In this document: positions 1-9,474 of the stretch, one piece after another
Position numbering within the stretch: position 1 is the first letter of the stretch
How the letters are laid out: every line of letters begins with the position of its first letter
From: Larimichthys crocea
Lineage: Eukaryota; Chordata; Actinopteri; Sciaenidae
DNA: 64,000 nucleotides
NCBI RefSeq assembly: GCF_000972845.2
Contig: NC_040025.1
Span: forward strand, 22,768,021-22,832,020
Reading direction: 5' to 3'
Made by a program: the position numbers and the translations under genes
Notes under the pieces: generated by a model
What the model was told of the DNA's origin: nothing
The model's input: only the letters and a program-made list of their open reading frames with translations
The model's database searches: none

Positions 1-2
1 GT

Positions 3-876
3 CTTCATTTCCACTGTTATGCCGATGACGTCCAGCTTTATATCTCCACCAACTCCATCACCCCCGGCGACGCCACTCATTCCACTCTCTCCAACTGCCT
101 CGCCGACATCAAATCCTGGATGCAAACCAACTTTCTCAAACTAAACTGTGACAAATCAGACATGATCATCATCGGCCCCAAATCCCTCACCAAAACCGCA
201 GACTGCTTCCACCTCAACATCGACAACTCCATCCTGTCTCCATCCCCCCACAGTCGCAACCTCGGAGTCATCTTTGACCACTCCTAACCTCTCCTTTGAA
301 CATCACATAAACCAAATCACCAGAACTGCCTTCTTCCATCTCAAGAACATAGCCCGACTTCGCCCATCACTGTCCTTCCCCGCTGCTGAAACCCTCATTC
401 ACGCCTTCATCACTTCCAGAATTGACTACTGCAACAGCATCCTCTATGGCACACCATCCAAAACTTTAAAAAAACTACAGTACATCCAAAACTCTGCTGC
501 TCGTCTGCTCACCCACACCCGCACCCGTGATCACATCACTCCAGTCCTCCAGAAACTCCACTGGCTCCCAGTTCCACAGCGTATTCAGTTCAAAATCCTC
601 CTCCTCACACACAAAGCTCTCCATAACCAGGCCCCTTCCTACCTCACTGACTTGCTCCATCGCCACAATCCATCCCGCAGCCTCCGTTCATCGGATGCAA
701 ACCTCCTGACTCCTCTATCTAGGACCAAGCACCGAACCTGGGGTGACAGAGCCTTCTCTGCAGCTGCCCCATCCCTCTGGAACTCTCTCCCCAAACACAT
801 CCGTGACTGTACTGACCTGCCCACCTTCAAATCACTAACAAAAACACACGTTTTTAAAATTGCTTTTAATGTTTAA
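3..876 (+). pseudogene. L2/CR1-clade LINE, 3' end of reverse transcriptase ORF
   Basis: This is the C-terminal part of a non-LTR reverse transcriptase, an enzyme that copies LINE RNA into DNA at a nicked target. Reading from base 3, the palm motif YADD is encoded near 24-35, followed by the segment ending in NLGVIFD. A one-base shift near 274-285 moves the reading frame, and a 200-residue open stretch then runs to a stop at 874-876. That stretch has the typical C-terminal signature ([37 protein letters not shown]). The frameshift and the truncation at the window edge make it non-autonomous here. The family assignment (L2-like rather than CR1 or Rex1) is from recognition of the protein and the 3' tail, not from an alignment. 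Confidence 0.85.
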
Positions 877-997
877 TGTCTAATGTGTTTTAGTGGTACC
901 ATCTTATTGTTTTGATGATTTAATGTTCTTCTCTGTAAAGTGTCTTTGAGTACCCTGAAAAGCACTTTTAAATAAAATGTATTATTATAATAATAAC

Positions 998-1068
<71 letters not shown>

Positions 1069-1070
1069 AA
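877..1070 (+). repeat. LINE 3' UTR and (AAT)n microsatellite tail
   Basis: After the LINE stop codon the sequence has a short UTR with TGTCTTTGAGTACC and AAAAGCACTTTTAAAT, which resembles the conserved 3' end of fish L2 elements. From about 975 to 1,068 follows a tract of AAT repeats, then ATT repeats. L2/CR1 elements end in short tandem repeats rather than poly(A), so this tail marks the 3' boundary of the insertion above. Confidence 0.75.
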
Positions 1071-1206
1071 ATAGAATAGCTTGTCATAGATTCTGACAGA
1101 GGATGGATAATCAATTAAACAAAATAATTAGTACACTGTCTATAATTTATGTATTAACATCTACATCATGATATCAGAATTAATAATACCTTATGAGACC
1201 TCTTAC

Positions 1207-1349
1207 CTCTTCTTTTGTCTTTTTGGACAGCACCCTCAGCCAGTCACCAATCATATTCAGCACTGCAGCAAAGTAGGCCAGACCACCCAGGATCCAGAAC
1301 CACACTAGTGGTCTGTACCACTTCCGATACTCAATCCTCCTGTCTCCCC
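1207..1349 (-). CDS. kcnk10: Exon of TREK-type two-pore potassium channel (KCNK2/KCNK10-like)
   Basis: On the minus strand an exon runs from 1,349 to 1,207, preceded by a CAG acceptor and followed by a GTAAGA donor. The translation contains [32 protein letters not shown] and LSKKTKEE. This is the last transmembrane helix (M4) and the start of the cytosolic tail of TREK channels, which are mechano- and lipid-gated K+ leak channels of the plasma membrane. Both boundaries (incoming codon split after its first base, exit after KEE) match the known vertebrate gene structure as I recall it. There is no frameshift. KCNK10 is slightly favoured over KCNK2 by the residues PLVWFW and VLSKK, but kcnk2 is possible. 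No other exon of this gene is seen in the window; the next exon would lie to the left, beyond base 1. Confidence 0.85.
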
Positions 1350-2269
1350 CTGATCAGAAAACAAGACATGAATGAATTCAGACATATTAGTTTGTTGCTG
1401 CCACCTTCACCTGAGTATATCATGTAATGAAGCTCAGACAACAATACATTATAATTATTTAGCTCATTGTGTTTTGCTGTGTAGTCACAGCCATCTTCAA
1501 AGATGAAGACAATGTTACCAAACAGGCTCTATAACTAATTTAATGGATTCTGTTTAAACAGGTTCAGTGTGTAAAGTTTAAGGTGATTTATTGGCAGAAG
1601 TGTGTTCAGTGGTATTAAACAAATCTGTATGTTTTTATTACCCTAGAATTAGCCTTTTTATCTACATATTATGCATATATTTAGCAGAAGAAAAGCCAAG
1701 AGAGCCGGAATATTTGATTGATCAAAGAAGTGAAAACATGGAGAAGCAAAACAAAACAGGACAGAATACATCAGAAAACGAGGATATGATGAGGGACTAA
1801 TGTTTTCAAAGTGATGCAGAAGTTTCCTGTTTTCTTCTGGATAGGCAATTCAGTCCATTGTCACAAATGTAAATGGAAAGTGTTGTTTGATAACACAAGC
1901 AATGCTTTTCTGCGTCAGTGTTGATGTAACTGTGGTAGGATTCATGTAACATTCTGCATTAAAAACTTAGAAGAATTTAACTTTGTTCTTAGAACAGAAA
2001 TTATACTATGTTACAGAGATCAGCTGATCTGCTGAAAATTATCTCAATCAAAGTATAAAGTGATACAGTCAGACACAGAGTTGACTCATTGACTGATGAT
2101 TATTTAGTTTAACTAAATGATGAAATGTAAACCATTACCAGTGCCCATCAAGTAACAATATTGTTTGCTTTTTCAATTCACACAAACATCTGCATGCATT
2201 TATTTTCATGGCTTTATCTATTGTGCACACACATTATTGTTGATTAGTGTTTGTCAGTTAGAACATTTG
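1350..2269. other. Non-coding interval, probable intron of the channel gene
   Basis: AT-rich sequence without a recognisable gene, RNA or transposon. The only open frame (1,591-1,800) has no resemblance I recognise. Its position just upstream of the minus-strand channel exon makes it likely intronic. Confidence 0.5.
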
Positions 2270-2556
2270 ATCAACATGCCAAAAAAAAGGTAAACTGTTG
2301 CTGCATGATGTCTGATATGTATATAATCATTCAGTAACACTGCTAATGTTTCCCAAGCATTGACACTTTACAGCACGACAACACATCAAACTACAGACTA
2401 AGATTAACGTAACATTGTTACATGAAAGCACAGAGCTGCTACGTAAATACTGCTCTTGTACTGTGTTGTATTGATGTTGGTCACATCACACAGACCGGGT
2501 CAGAACATAATAATGTTACAATAAGTTTATAAATACATACCTTAGTTATTGCTCTG
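2270..2556 (-). repeat. Copy 1 of a duplicated intron segment
   Basis: About 280 bases are similar to 3,335-3,582 in the same orientation. Shared blocks include ATATAATCATTCAGTAACA, the stretch CACATCAAAC and the end AATAAGTTTATA. Both copies end at the right with the complement of a splice donor (AAGGTATGTAT read on the minus strand). Copy 1 retains the donor, but no matching downstream exon is visible to its left. Confidence 0.7.
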
Positions 2557-2849
2557 GGCACAGCACCAATGTTTGCCTACAGCCTGAATTATTGGATATA
2601 AGTAGTACTCTGTGTCATGCTAAAAGTTCTGTAAAAGTGCATGTTTATATGCATATCATAAAAATAAATACAGCATGTATATCTGTTGATCATCTTTTAT
2701 TCATGACTATTAAGTGTATTATAGAATAATAAATAAAATGTAAAAAAAAAATCTAAATGAAAAATTTGATGCCTTGACTATCCATAGGCAGGTGTGTGAT
2801 TACTTGTGGTACTATATGAGCATGTCAGAAGTTCTGGAAGGAAACTAAG

Positions 2850-3246
2850 ACGCCAGGTGAAACCAGTCCTTGGGCGTCAGGGAACTTGTTCCTGATCCTT
2901 CAAACACAGAAGCTGGGGATGACTTGTCCATTTTCCTGCCACCATAATCTTCTCTCAGTATTGCCTGTAAATGTGTATGACACCTTCATCGAGACAGTAC
3001 TGGGAAAAGTGTGGTAAGAGGCTCACGCAGTTAGCAGGGTAGTGGCCACAGTATTTCCTCTCCCAGTCTGTAGGCATGTCTCTACAGCTGCCACAAGTAA
3101 ACTATGGTATTCCTGGCACTAGCACATGACACCCTGGAAAAAGGTGCACCATGCTCTGATGCACCATCAGAGGCTCTGGCTGCCTGTTCAGCAGCTGCGT
3201 CATGAGCTCCCTGTGCCCCTCCAGGCTTGTCTCTTCAAGAAGTCTC
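2850..3246 (-). pseudogene. P2X7-type intracellular (ballast) domain-like exon, broken
   Basis: The minus strand starts after a good acceptor (pyrimidine-rich tract then TTCAG, at about 3,247-3,260). It encodes LLEETSLEGHRELMTQLL, then a stop, then a cysteine-rich stretch containing TCGSCRDMPT, ERKYCGHYPANC and CLDEGV. This order (short helical lead, C-x-C-G-x-C-x-x-MPT, paired cysteines, LDEGV) is the pattern of the P2X7 intracellular domain found in many fish and invertebrate P2X7-like proteins. The frame has at least one stop, and the later part after REDYGG diverges. The domain's function in such stand-alone proteins is unknown. A decayed paralogue is the most likely reading. Confidence 0.5.
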
Positions 3247-3334
3247 TGAAGAAAAAAAATACAGGAAAAATATTAGGCTTTATAAGTTGCTTGATATTAT
3301 GTTGGCAATACTATACTACAGATTAGGGTTTGTA

Positions 3335-3582
3335 GGCTGACCAGCGTTTGCTCATCAAAAAAGTAAAAAATATCACTGCATGATATTGATATAATCATTC
3401 AGTAACATCGCTGACATTTCCCAGGCAATGATACTTTACACCATGATAACACATCAAACAACAGACTAACTGTATGTAAATACCTCTCTGTGCTCTATTG
3501 TAATGGTCATATCGTGCAGACCAGGTCAGAATATAATGACAATTACAATAAGTTTATAGATACATACCTTGGTTAATGCTCC
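3335..3582 (-). repeat. Copy 2 of the duplicated intron segment with splice donor
   Basis: Direct repeat of 2,270-2,556. On the minus strand it begins with a donor (AACCAAG followed by GTATGTATC) at about 3,568 and leads to the acceptor at about 3,247, so it looks like a real short intron between the two exons of the P2X7-domain-like gene. Confidence 0.65.
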
Positions 3583-3730
3583 TCCTCCTCCTGTTCCTGT
3601 TCTCCTCCTGTTCCTGCACCTGTTATTGTTGCCAACCCAGCCGCTCTCCTCACTCACCTGGCCCTGACTGGTCCACTACCTCTGCCTTTCCCCATCTTTT
3701 TCTTCCTGTCCCTCCATTACTTTATCTGTT
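3569..3730 (-). pseudogene. Possible upstream exon of the P2X7-domain-like gene
   Basis: Minus-strand sequence immediately before the donor at 3,568 is purine-rich, with repeated GGAGGA/GGAACA runs, and would encode a Gly/Arg/Glu-rich low-complexity segment. Fish genes of this class often have such a segment before the cysteine-rich domain. The reading frame is uncertain and no start codon can be fixed. Confidence 0.3.
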
Positions 3731-3794
3731 TATCTATTCAGTTTTTGACTGCAAATGGAGAGAACCCATGGAGGAAAAACCCAGCCTCACCTGC

Positions 3795-4400
3795 CCCCAT
3801 CATCCTCTGTGACTCCACAATTGATACTGTGGAGTCTTTCGGCTTCCCGGGAACTATCATCTCCCAGGACCTCTAGTGCTGATGTTCAGCTCCCTCATCA
3901 AGAAATCACAGCAGAGGATGTACTTCCTCCGGCAGCTGAAGAAATTCAACCTGCCAAAGACAATGATGGTGCAGTTCTACACCTCCATCACTGAGTCCAT
4001 CCTCACATCCTCCATCACCATCTGGTACGCTGCTGCCACCGACAAGGACAGACTGCAGTGTGTCTATCGGTCGCAGAGAAGGTGATTGGCTGCAATCTTC
4101 CATCTCTCCAGGACCTGTTCGCCTCCAGGACTCTGAGGAGTGCAGGAAAGATTGTGGCTGATCCCTCCCACCCCAGTCACAAACTCTTTGAGACACTCCC
4201 CTCTGGCAGGAGGCTGTGTTCCATCAGGACCAGAACTTCACGACACAAGAACAGTTTCTTGCCATCTGCTGTTCCCGTCTCCCTTCTTATCAACAAGGCC
4301 CAGAGACCCCCCAGACACTCTTTCTCTCTTCACACTCCACCTCTGCCTCTACATGTCACATTGACATTGCATCCACAACTCTATGCATTACATTAATGCT
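3795..4400 (+). pseudogene. LINE reverse transcriptase C-terminus (CR1/L2-like), truncated
   Basis: The plus strand encodes the C-terminal end of a non-LTR retrotransposon polyprotein in two frames. The first part carries VESFGFPGTIIS, a stop near 3,874, then QQRMYFLRQLKKFNL and ESILTSSITIWYAA to about 4,080. After a frameshift near 4,078 it continues with NLPSLQDL, DPSHPSHKLFETLPSGRR and RTRTSRHKNSFLP to a stop at 4,394-4,396. These motifs are typical of fish LINE C-termini and differ from the element at 1-876, so this is a second family. It directly abuts the composite repeat at 4,420. Confidence 0.8.
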
Positions 4401-4420
4401 CAGCTCGGACTTGTTTTGTA

Positions 4421-4627
4421 ACTAGAAAAATTTCTAGAGAAATTTTGAGTGTGCCTGACTCTGGCCCCGTCGCCCCCATACATTATTACTGACACTGCTT
4501 AGTAAATTCAGTACTAGAAAATTCCCGCAGAAATTTTGAGGCTGACAAGTGGGCTGTTTTCAAGGGGTCTGTATTCAAAAAGGACACTTCAAATAGTCAT
4601 TTTTATCATGTTTATTTAGACACAGGA
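4421..4627 (+). repeat. Composite repeat, module U2 (copy a)
   Basis: Module U2 begins with AGAAAAATTTCTAGAGAAAT, continues through GTGTGCCTGACTCTGGCC and ACTGACACTGCT, and ends with TTTAGACACAGGAGCAGCTA, after which the 14-bp minisatellite starts. Similar modules occur at 6,061, 46,415, 48,875, 50,575, 53,035, 53,205, 57,008 and, reversed, at 59,210. It has no coding potential. I do not recognise the family. Confidence 0.8.
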
Positions 4628-4830
4628 GCAGCTAGCACTTACGCGCTAGCAATTAACATTAGCATGTTAGCATTAGCATGTTAACATTAGCATGTATTTA
4701 ATTCCTAGTGGCTAATGCTAATTAACATTAGCATTAACATGTTAACATTATCATGTTAGCAATTAACATGTATTTAATTCCTAGTGGCTAATGTTAATTA
4801 GCACTAATTTAAGCATTGGTCGCTAAAGTT
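4628..4830 (+). repeat. 14-bp palindromic minisatellite, short array
   Basis: Tandem copies of a 14-base unit AACATTAGCATGTT and variants. The unit starts with AACAT and ends with its complement ATGTT, so each copy can fold on itself. It alternates with a longer punctuation containing TATTTAATTCCTAGTGGC. It links module U2 to module U1. Confidence 0.85.
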
Positions 4831-4849
4831 AGAAAATAGCATGTCTTCA

Positions 4850-5760
4850 CAGCTCCGCTGTCTCTGTCTGCCATTTTAGACAGACAAGTTCAAATTAAGT
4901 GCCAAGAACTACTAAAATGGCCGCCGCTAGGCTTCTGCCTGCTGGCCCCTCCCCCCTCTCCTCCTTCAAGCAGGCTGAGGTTGCCAAGCAACCAGGACCT
5001 AATCAGCAGCAGCTAATCTGCACCTGTTAGAATGTCAGTTAGAAATCCTGACAGAGACTGAGAGAAAATGCTGAGACCTTCCCTCGAAGAGGAAGGATTT
5101 CTGGCCAAACCGTATTTCCAATTATTAAACTGACATAACTGAGAGCGGGATGAGCCCTTCCTGATCGTCTACATAGTCATTTTGTGTCGATAAATGAAGA
5201 AATGTGCCCTTAGGAGCAATTCAGAGAAACGTTACTTCTGCTTTCCTCCAGAAAATTTCCCGCCTTTTTAACATGGGAGTATATGAGGCTGATGATGGGA
5301 GTTGCTGCCGCATCACTGCGACCGTCTCGGATTTTCCTACGTTTCTAGCTATAAATGATTTCTGTAGCTTCTCATTTGCAGCCACAGTCGCATTTTTCGA
5401 TGACTTTTTCTCTCCCTCTCCACTCTAGCAACTCACTCACTCTAGCTCTCCAAAGTTCTCGCAATACACACCCATTCATTTATTGGCATGGTTTTTGGTG
5501 ATTTTTGGCAAAACAGTTTGCCGAAACTCATAAAAAAAAAAAAAAGTCATAGCCATTGATTCCCGGCCGAGCCGCACGTTTTGATACCCATTTTGTGCAT
5601 GTGCGACAAAAACTCTGGGAGGAGAAGCGAACTGAAAAAAACACGGAAGAAACGGAAGACGAATAAGCGGAAGAAGAATAAGCCCAAGAAGTTTTAAAGA
5701 GTGTGCTCCTTCAGGCACACTAAATAATAACTAGGAAACTGCATTTCCTGCGGAAAGTGC
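4850..5760 (+). repeat. Composite repeat, module U1 (copy a, best preserved)
   Basis: Module U1 begins with CTGTCTCTGTCTGCC, which forms a stem with TTAGACAGAC a few bases on. It then carries AAGTGCCAAGAACTACTAAA, a C-rich block, GTTGCCAAGCAACCAGGACC, the block GTGTCGATAAATGAAGAAAT, and ends in CGGCCGAGCCGCACGTTTTG followed by a short A-rich tail and the GTGTGC...GCACAC hairpin. Small open frames inside (for example 5,204-5,428) are not shared intact between copies, so U1 is non-coding. Other copies start near 7,731, 45,546, 47,870, 50,180, 52,105, 55,940, 59,440 and 63,395, and one is reversed at 9,475-10,470. Confidence 0.8.
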
Positions 5761-5955
5761 GGTGTGGGTGCCCTCTGCCGCCGATCCATGTACGAAGCCC
5801 CAGCAGGCCAGTGTTTGAATCTGACCTGCCGCCCTCTGTTGCATGTCTTTGCCCGGTCTCTCTCATTCTCTCTCTCTCTCCCGACATTCCTGTTCTTCTT
5901 CAGCTGTCTCTATACTATAAAGCTTGAAAAGGCCACAAAAGATATATCTTAAAAA
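5761..5955 (+). repeat. tRNA-derived SINE (fish type)
   Basis: The segment has a B-box-like stretch (TGTTTGAATCTGACCTG), followed by GCATGTCTTTGCCC, a CT-rich tract of TCTCTC repeats, then CAGCTGTCTCTATACTATAA and an A-rich tail. This order matches a very common fish SINE family whose body reads B-box, CTGC...GCATGTC, polypyrimidine tract, CAGCTGTCC, AATAAAGGC, A-rich end. The head is shortened and the A box is poor. It sits between a U1 and a U2 module. Family name not assigned. Confidence 0.65.
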
Positions 5956-6060
5956 TGTTAAAATTAGTTGAAAAGAGTAGAATAGTATGAAGTGATACAA
6001 TGTTGTGTGACATTGTAGAAATTTAGATGAAAAGGTAGAATTGTAGAAAGTAATAGTAAT

Positions 6061-6395
6061 AGTACTAGAAAATTCCGCAGAAATTTTTAGAGTGACGAGT
6101 GGGCTGTGGCTGGGGGTCTGTATTTAAAAAGCACACCTCAAAAAAACATTTTTAACATGTTTATTTCGACACAGGAACATGTTAGAACTAGAAAATTTTC
6201 TAAAGAAATTCTGAGTGTGCGTGACTCTGGCCCCGTCGCCCCCATGCATTATTACTGACACTGCTCAGCAAATTCAGTACTAGAAAAGAATTTTTGAGAG
6301 TGACGAGTGGGCTGTTGCTGGGGGTCTGTATCCAAAAAGCACACCTCAAATAGTAATTATTAACATGTTTATTTAGACACAGGAGCAGCTAGTGC
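6061..6395 (+). repeat. Composite repeat, module U2 (copy b, two nested partial copies)
   Basis: Two partial U2 modules lie head to tail (6,061-6,186 and 6,187-6,395). Each starts with an ACTAGAAAATT-type sequence and has AGTGACGAGTGGGCTGT and GGGGGTCTGTAT. The second ends with TTAGACACAGGAGCAGCTAG and then enters the minisatellite. Confidence 0.75.
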
Positions 6396-6745
6396 TTACA
6401 TGCTAGCAATTAACATTAGCATGTTAACATTAGCATGTTAACATTAGCATGTTAACGCGGATGTGCTAGCATTTAACATTAGCATGTTAACATTAGCATG
6501 TTAACATTAGCATGTTAACACTGACGAGCTAGCAGTTAGCATTACCATGTTAACATTGGCATTTTAGCATTAGCATGTTAACGCTGATGCGCTAGCATGT
6601 TAGCATTAGCATGTTAGCATTAGCATTTTAGTAATTAACTTGTGTTTAATTACTAGTGGCTAATGTTAATTAGCATTAGCATGTTAGCATTATCTTGTTA
6701 GCAATTAACATGTATTTAATTCCTAGTGGCTAATGTTAATAAGCT
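6396..6745 (+). repeat. 14-bp palindromic minisatellite
   Basis: Clean tandem run of AACATTAGCATGTT-like units with periodic interruptions reading GCTGATGCGCTAGCA or similar. One of the better preserved arrays, with few random indels. Confidence 0.85.
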
Positions 6746-7580
6746 TGTTATATGTTAATAAGTAGGATCAGAACATATTTCTTCAATTTCTCAGATCTTA
6801 AACTATGAATCACTTTAAATTGTCTCTATATTCTGTAGAGAATAAGTGCTTTAACTAAACTTGTATTGCAAAATAAGATCACAATTTCTCAGTAGCAAAA
6901 GGTAAATATTATAAGTATATTATGATACCAAATGATTATTTTCTAACAGTACCATACACATATATATATGCTATTTACATAGCAATTAACATATAATTAT
7001 CACAAAAATCCAAAATGTAAACTCTTGTAATGTTCACAGAAAAAACCATAACTTAATGTGCTTAAAATAAAACAAATTAGGTCACGTCACAAACACATAA
7101 CACACCATAACTCAAGTAAAAGCTAGACAAAATTGTTACTCTCAGAGCTTATTCACAATACTTGGGTGTGACTAGCAGTGCTGATAGCCCCGAGCTAGCG
7201 CTCCGATATTAGCATTGAGGCTAGTGGTTAGCTCACGGAGTTAGCCGTTTAGCTTGTAGCATTAGCGTTTTAGCATTTAGCATTAGCACAGCAGGACGAT
7301 CTCTCACCGCTGCGATTCTTCACCCGAGCGAATCCTCCAACTGCACTCCTGCAGGTCGTGGTCGTCCAAATTAAAGTTCCCCTAGTTTTTTCCACATGAA
7401 TAACCGCAAATACTCTTTTTTAATGAATTGACAGTCTTTTAACTCACATTTCTCTTTTTTTTTAGATATGAAATTAATACACTTTTTTAACACATTTTTT
7501 TGCTTAATTCTGTCTGTCTGTTTTTAATGCACAATGAAATATACTTTTTAATGCACATGTTTTTTTTTATCTGGGTTACA
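6746..7580. other. AT-rich non-coding spacer
   Basis: No gene found. The part 7,170-7,290 has scattered TTAGC/GCTAG motifs, and 7,290-7,370 is a GC-richer unique stretch. From about 7,575 the minisatellite and then U1 resume. Confidence 0.5.
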
Positions 7581-7730
7581 ACCAGCATGTTAGCATTAGC
7601 AGGTTAGGCTTTGCAGTTAGCGCTGATGGGCTAGCATTAACATTACCTATGTTGGGCATTACCATGTTAACATTAGCATGTATTTAATTCCTAGTGGCTA
7701 ATGGTAATATCATTAACATGTTAACGAGCT

Positions 7731-8810
7731 AGCTGCTCTGCTGTCTTGCGTCTGCCATTTTAGACAGACAAGTTCCAAATTAAGTGGCCAAGAAACTACT
7801 AAAATGGGCTGCCGCTCGGCTTCTGTTGGTCCCTCCCCCTCGCTTCCTTCAAGCACCTGAGGTTGCCAAGCAACAGGACCAACTGTAATCAGGGGAGCAG
7901 TTTGAACCTGTTAGAATGTCAGTTAGAGACTGAGAGAAATGATGAGAACTCCGCTCGAAAAGGAAAGGACTGCGGACCAAACCGTATTCCCAATCATTGA
8001 ACCGGCTTAACCTGAGGCACGATGAGACCTCCTGATCTTTTTACATAGTCGTTTGTGTCGATAAATGAGAAATGTGCCCTCAGGAGCAAGAGAAGAGAAA
8101 CGTACTTCTGCCTTCCTCCAGGAAATTTCTCCCCTTTTATAACATTGGAGTCTATGAGGCTGTTGGCGGGAGTAGTCGATCATAGAGCGCGTACGGAGCC
8201 AAACTATATGTCGGACAGCTTTGGCAGGCGAATGTGAGTGATACAACAAATTTTGCTACGTTTCTATGTAGAAATCGTGCTTTAGTGGCTCCATTTGAGG
8301 CCACGGTAGTCAAAATCCGTTTATTTTTTCATGATTTTTCTCCCTGCTCCTCACTCTAGCTGATGATGTCATCCACTCAGCACAAACATCCGCACATACA
8401 CACCCATATAAACCCGAAATTTGACTAAAAACCTGCTCAACTTTGAGCTTGATATTTAAAAACGGTAAAAGCTGTCGATGAGTGTAGTGAATCCCTGAAG
8501 ATAAGGGAAGCATACCTGCGTTTTAAAGTTCAAACAAAGTTCTCGCGTGAAATAGGCCAGAGCAGTTCATTGTTGAAAATGTCTGTTGAAATGTATTTTT
8601 TTTCGGGCCTCCCCAGTCATCCTTATGGGAAATTTTTCGCAATAAATTCGCAATAAATTCGCGAAAACATGCGAAACTATTAAGTCATAGCAAGGATTCC
8701 CGGCCGAGCCGGTCGTTTTGATACCTGTTTTGTTGTATGTGCGACAAAAATCGGGGAGGAGTAGCGTGACAAAAAAACGGCGTAAGAAAATAAGATGAAG
8801 AAGAAAAGCG
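7731..8810 (+). repeat. Composite repeat, module U1 (copy b, longer variant)
   Basis: Carries the U1 start (stem CTGTC...GACAG) and the same internal blocks as copy a, but with an extra segment (about 8,340-8,700) that includes AAACCTGCTCAACTTTGAGC and TTCGGGCCTCCCCAGTCAT. The same extra segment appears in inverted orientation at 9,730-10,060 and again at 56,480-56,880, so U1 exists in a long and a short subtype. Confidence 0.75.
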
Positions 8811-9250
8811 CGTGGATAACATATAGTGTGCGTTTCAGGCACACTCAATAAGCGCGGTGGATAACATATAGTGTGCGCTTCCAGGCACACTCAATAAGCG
8901 CGGTGGATAACATATCAGTGTGCGCCTTGCACGCACACTCAAAAGCGCGGTGGATAACATAGTGTGCGCCTTGCACACACACTCAATAAGCCCGAGAGGT
9001 TTTTAAAGAGTGGGCTCTTTCAGGCACACTCAATAGAAGAATAAGCGCGGTGGATAACATATAGTGGGCGCCTTGCACGCACACTCAATAAGCGGGCGGT
9101 GATAACATATAGTGCGCCTTGCACGCAACACCAATAATAATAATACAAGAATACGCGCGGTGGATAACATATATGTGGCGCTTTCAAGGCACACTCAATA
9201 ATAATAAGCGCGGTGGATAACATATAGTGTCGCTTGCACGCAGACTCAAT
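8811..9250 (+). repeat. Hairpin tandem array, about 46-bp unit, eight copies
   Basis: The unit contains GCGCGGTGGATAACATAT followed by AGTGTGCG, a short loop, CGCACACT and CAATAA. The two eight-base arms pair perfectly in the better copies (for example near 8,917-8,940), giving a strong stem-loop. In some copies the loop side reads CAGGCACACT instead. Two further copies are at 59,750-59,870, and reversed fragments are near 9,475-9,525. Spacing is about 46 bases with two longer intervals. No spacer diversity of a CRISPR kind is present. Confidence 0.8.
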
Positions 9251-9474
9251 TAGCATGTTAACATTAGCCATGAATATATTAGATGCATTTAATGTATTTA
9301 ATTCTTACTGGCTAATGTAATTAACATTAACAGTGTTAGCATTAACATGTTAGCATTAGCATGTTAGGAATTAACATGAGTTTAATTCCTAGGGGCTAAT
9401 GTTAATTAGCATAGCATGTTAGCATTACTGTGTTAGCAATCAACATGTATTTAATTCTAGTGGCTAATGTATAA
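9251..9474 (+). repeat. 14-bp palindromic minisatellite
   Basis: Short array of TTAGCATG-type units with the TATTTAATTCCTAG punctuation, between the hairpin array and an inverted U1 module. Confidence 0.75.

Noticed and set aside
5204..5428. Small open frames within U1 modules (also 45,544-45,831, 52,061-52,378 and 63,452-63,685) as a shared peptide
   Set aside because: Frames start and stop at different places in each copy and on different strands. The DNA, not a protein, is conserved.
8811..9250. Array that at first sight looks like CRISPR repeats
   Set aside because: Units are nearly contiguous with no unique spacers, the setting is a vertebrate repeat, and there are no cas genes.
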